DNA from: an uncultured Haloferula sp.
Lineage (GTDB): Bacteria > Verrucomicrobiota > Verrucomicrobiae > Verrucomicrobiales > Akkermansiaceae
Direction of reading: 5' to 3'
Assembly: GCA_946481625.1 (NCBI GenBank)
Contig: CAMLOZ010000134.1
Span: 1-8,017, forward strand
Length of the DNA stretch: 8,017 nt
Numbering within the stretch: position 1 is the first letter of the stretch; each line of letters begins with the position of its first letter. Shown here piece after piece: positions 7,349 to 8,017 of the stretch. The notes beneath the pieces were generated by a model. It was given only the letters and a program-made list of their open reading frames with translations, had not been told where the DNA came from and did not search any database. A program made the position numbers and the translations under genes.

Positions 7349-7362
7349 GCCGATTTATCGGC
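7349..7362. promoter_or_regulatory. 14-bp palindrome in a divergent promoter gap
   Basis: GCCGAT-TT-ATCGGC is a perfect inverted repeat with 6-base arms and a 2-base centre. It sits near the middle of the 161-bp gap between the DUF4230-like gene and the gene at about 7431. It resembles a dimeric repressor or activator operator, but I know no regulator with this site. An adjacent 7-bp tandem repeat, GGCATTTGGCATTT, starts at 7375. No clear promoter boxes were found in this gap. Confidence 0.3.
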
Positions 7363-7430
7363 AAGGTCGAAATTGGCATTTGGCATTTCGAGCCGCATCG
7401 CTTGGAGTCGCGGCCAGCCGATTCCCGCCA

Positions 7431-7931
7431 GTGAAAGCTCACGAACTCTACAACGCCGTCGATCCCGCCTTGGTCACCCAGATGCTGAACTGGTTCCGCG
7501 ACCACGACCGGAACGTGTACCGCTCGGCGGTCTCGACGCTGGCCCAGTCCAAGAAGCTGCGGCTGGAATTCATCCAGAAGAAGCCGCTTCCGGAACAATA
7601 CGCGTGGATCCTCAAGACCCTGCGGAGCAAACAGGCCGACACCATCGGCGAGCACTTGCTCCAGGCATGGTTCATGGCCGGCAACCAGGAAATGCTCGCA
7701 AAGTTCTGCGACGCCATGGGCATCGAGCACGACGGCAAGGGTTCCGTGACCGGCGACCTTCCCGAATCCCTGGATGCGGCGAAGCTCGATGAAGCGGTGG
7801 ATACCCTGGTGGGTGCCTATGACCCGAAGCTCGTCACCCTCTACCTGCACGTTTTCAACCTGCAGGCTGCCGGCGGCTGGGATTCCCTCACGGCGAAGCT
7901 CGCGGCCGACGAGCGGCTGAAGCTGGCGTGA
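7431..7931 (+). CDS. soluble protein of unknown function, probable GTG start
   Basis: The protein has 166 residues if started at the GTG at 7431 (reads VKAHELYNAVD). It is hydrophilic, predicted almost entirely alpha-helical, and has no signal peptide or membrane segment, so it is probably cytoplasmic. Recognisable blocks are LVTQMLNWFRDHDRNVY, SKKLRLEFIQKKPLPEQYAW, GEHLLQAWFMAGNQEMLAKF, GIEHDGKGSV and LVTLYLHVFNLQ. I do not recognise a named family. The frame remains open to ATG codons at 7305, 7314 and 7329, but the added residues are Arg, Gly and Pro rich and read like intergenic sequence, so the GTG is preferred. No Shine-Dalgarno sequence supports any of these starts. Its stop abuts the stop of the next, opposing gene. 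The composition of the main part strongly suggests a real gene; its function is unknown. Confidence 0.75.
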   Translation: MKAHELYNAVDPALVTQMLNWFRDHDRNVYRSAVSTLAQSKKLRLEFIQKKPLPEQYAWILKTLRSKQADTIGEHLLQAWFMAGNQEMLAKFCDAMGIEHDGKGSVTGDLPESLDAAKLDEAVDTLVGAYDPKLVTLYLHVFNLQAAGGWDSLTAKLAADERLKLA

Positions 7932-8017
7932 TCACGGGTCTTCCGCAATCAGGAGGAGCGAGTCCTTGGGAGCAACCGCGGCGAGCTTGCCCCGGGCCAT
8001 CATGTATTGGGAGCGGA
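7932..8017 (-). CDS. C-terminal end of a gene entering from the right edge
   Basis: One minus-strand frame reads the last 27 codons of a protein (ARGKLAAVAPKDSLLLIAEDP precedes the stop, with RSQYMM before it) and a TGA at 7934-7932. Composition and codon third positions look coding, whereas one other minus frame has a stop. The piece is too short to name a family. Its stop lies directly against the TGA of the preceding plus-strand gene; together they form the 10-bp palindrome CGTGATCACG (7927-7936). Confidence 0.55.
   Translation of the reverse strand, partial: RSQYMMARGKLAAVAPKDSLLLIAEDP

Noticed and set aside
6259..7434. Long open frame (391 codons) on plus across the 3' end of metE and antisense to the DUF4230-like gene
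   Set aside because: It overlaps the zinc-ligand region of metE in another frame and shows no family features; both overlapped genes are better supported.

Overview
This is a GC-rich (clearly above 60 percent by eye) bacterial chromosomal segment of core and housekeeping character. It has no mobile elements, RNA genes or CRISPR arrays. Several proteins (an acidic secreted protein, an AsmA-like protein, a DUF4230-type protein and a 166-residue soluble protein) lack a textbook name. Together with a solitary sufT and poor Shine-Dalgarno use, they fit a Gram-negative bacterium of the Verrucomicrobia type (Luteolibacter or a relative). That placement is an inference from gene style and was not tested by a search.

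Layout, left to right: the 5' part of an RppH-like Nudix hydrolase (minus, cut by the left edge); a small secreted acidic protein (plus, 520-1101); a membrane-anchored AsmA-like protein (minus, 1118-2668); the Fe-S assembly factor SufT (plus, 2743-3288); the LysR-type regulator MetR (minus, 3304-4218); cobalamin-independent methionine synthase MetE (plus, 4319-6610); a membrane-anchored DUF4230-like protein (minus, 6631-7269); a soluble protein of unknown function (plus, about 7431-7931); and the last 27 codons of a gene on the minus strand (7932-8017, cut by the right edge).

The nine genes alternate strand strictly. There are no operons here: every gene must have its own promoter, and these lie in four divergent gaps of about 87, 74, 100 and 161 bp. 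The four convergent junctions are only 0 to 20 bp long, so genes of a pair end almost on each other's stop codons, two of them inside small inverted repeats.

The only clear functional unit is metR/metE. The regulator is transcribed away from the methionine synthase gene, and the shared 100-bp gap carries a sequence close to the MetR operator. MetE keeps every zinc, homocysteine and catalytic residue I could place, at a constant offset of +5 from E. coli MetE. The other genes do not form an evident pathway with each other. I see no convincing new multi-gene system. The most useful leads are the strict strand alternation, a sufT promoter that looks leaderless, and the uncharacterised proteins at 520-1101 and 7431-7931.
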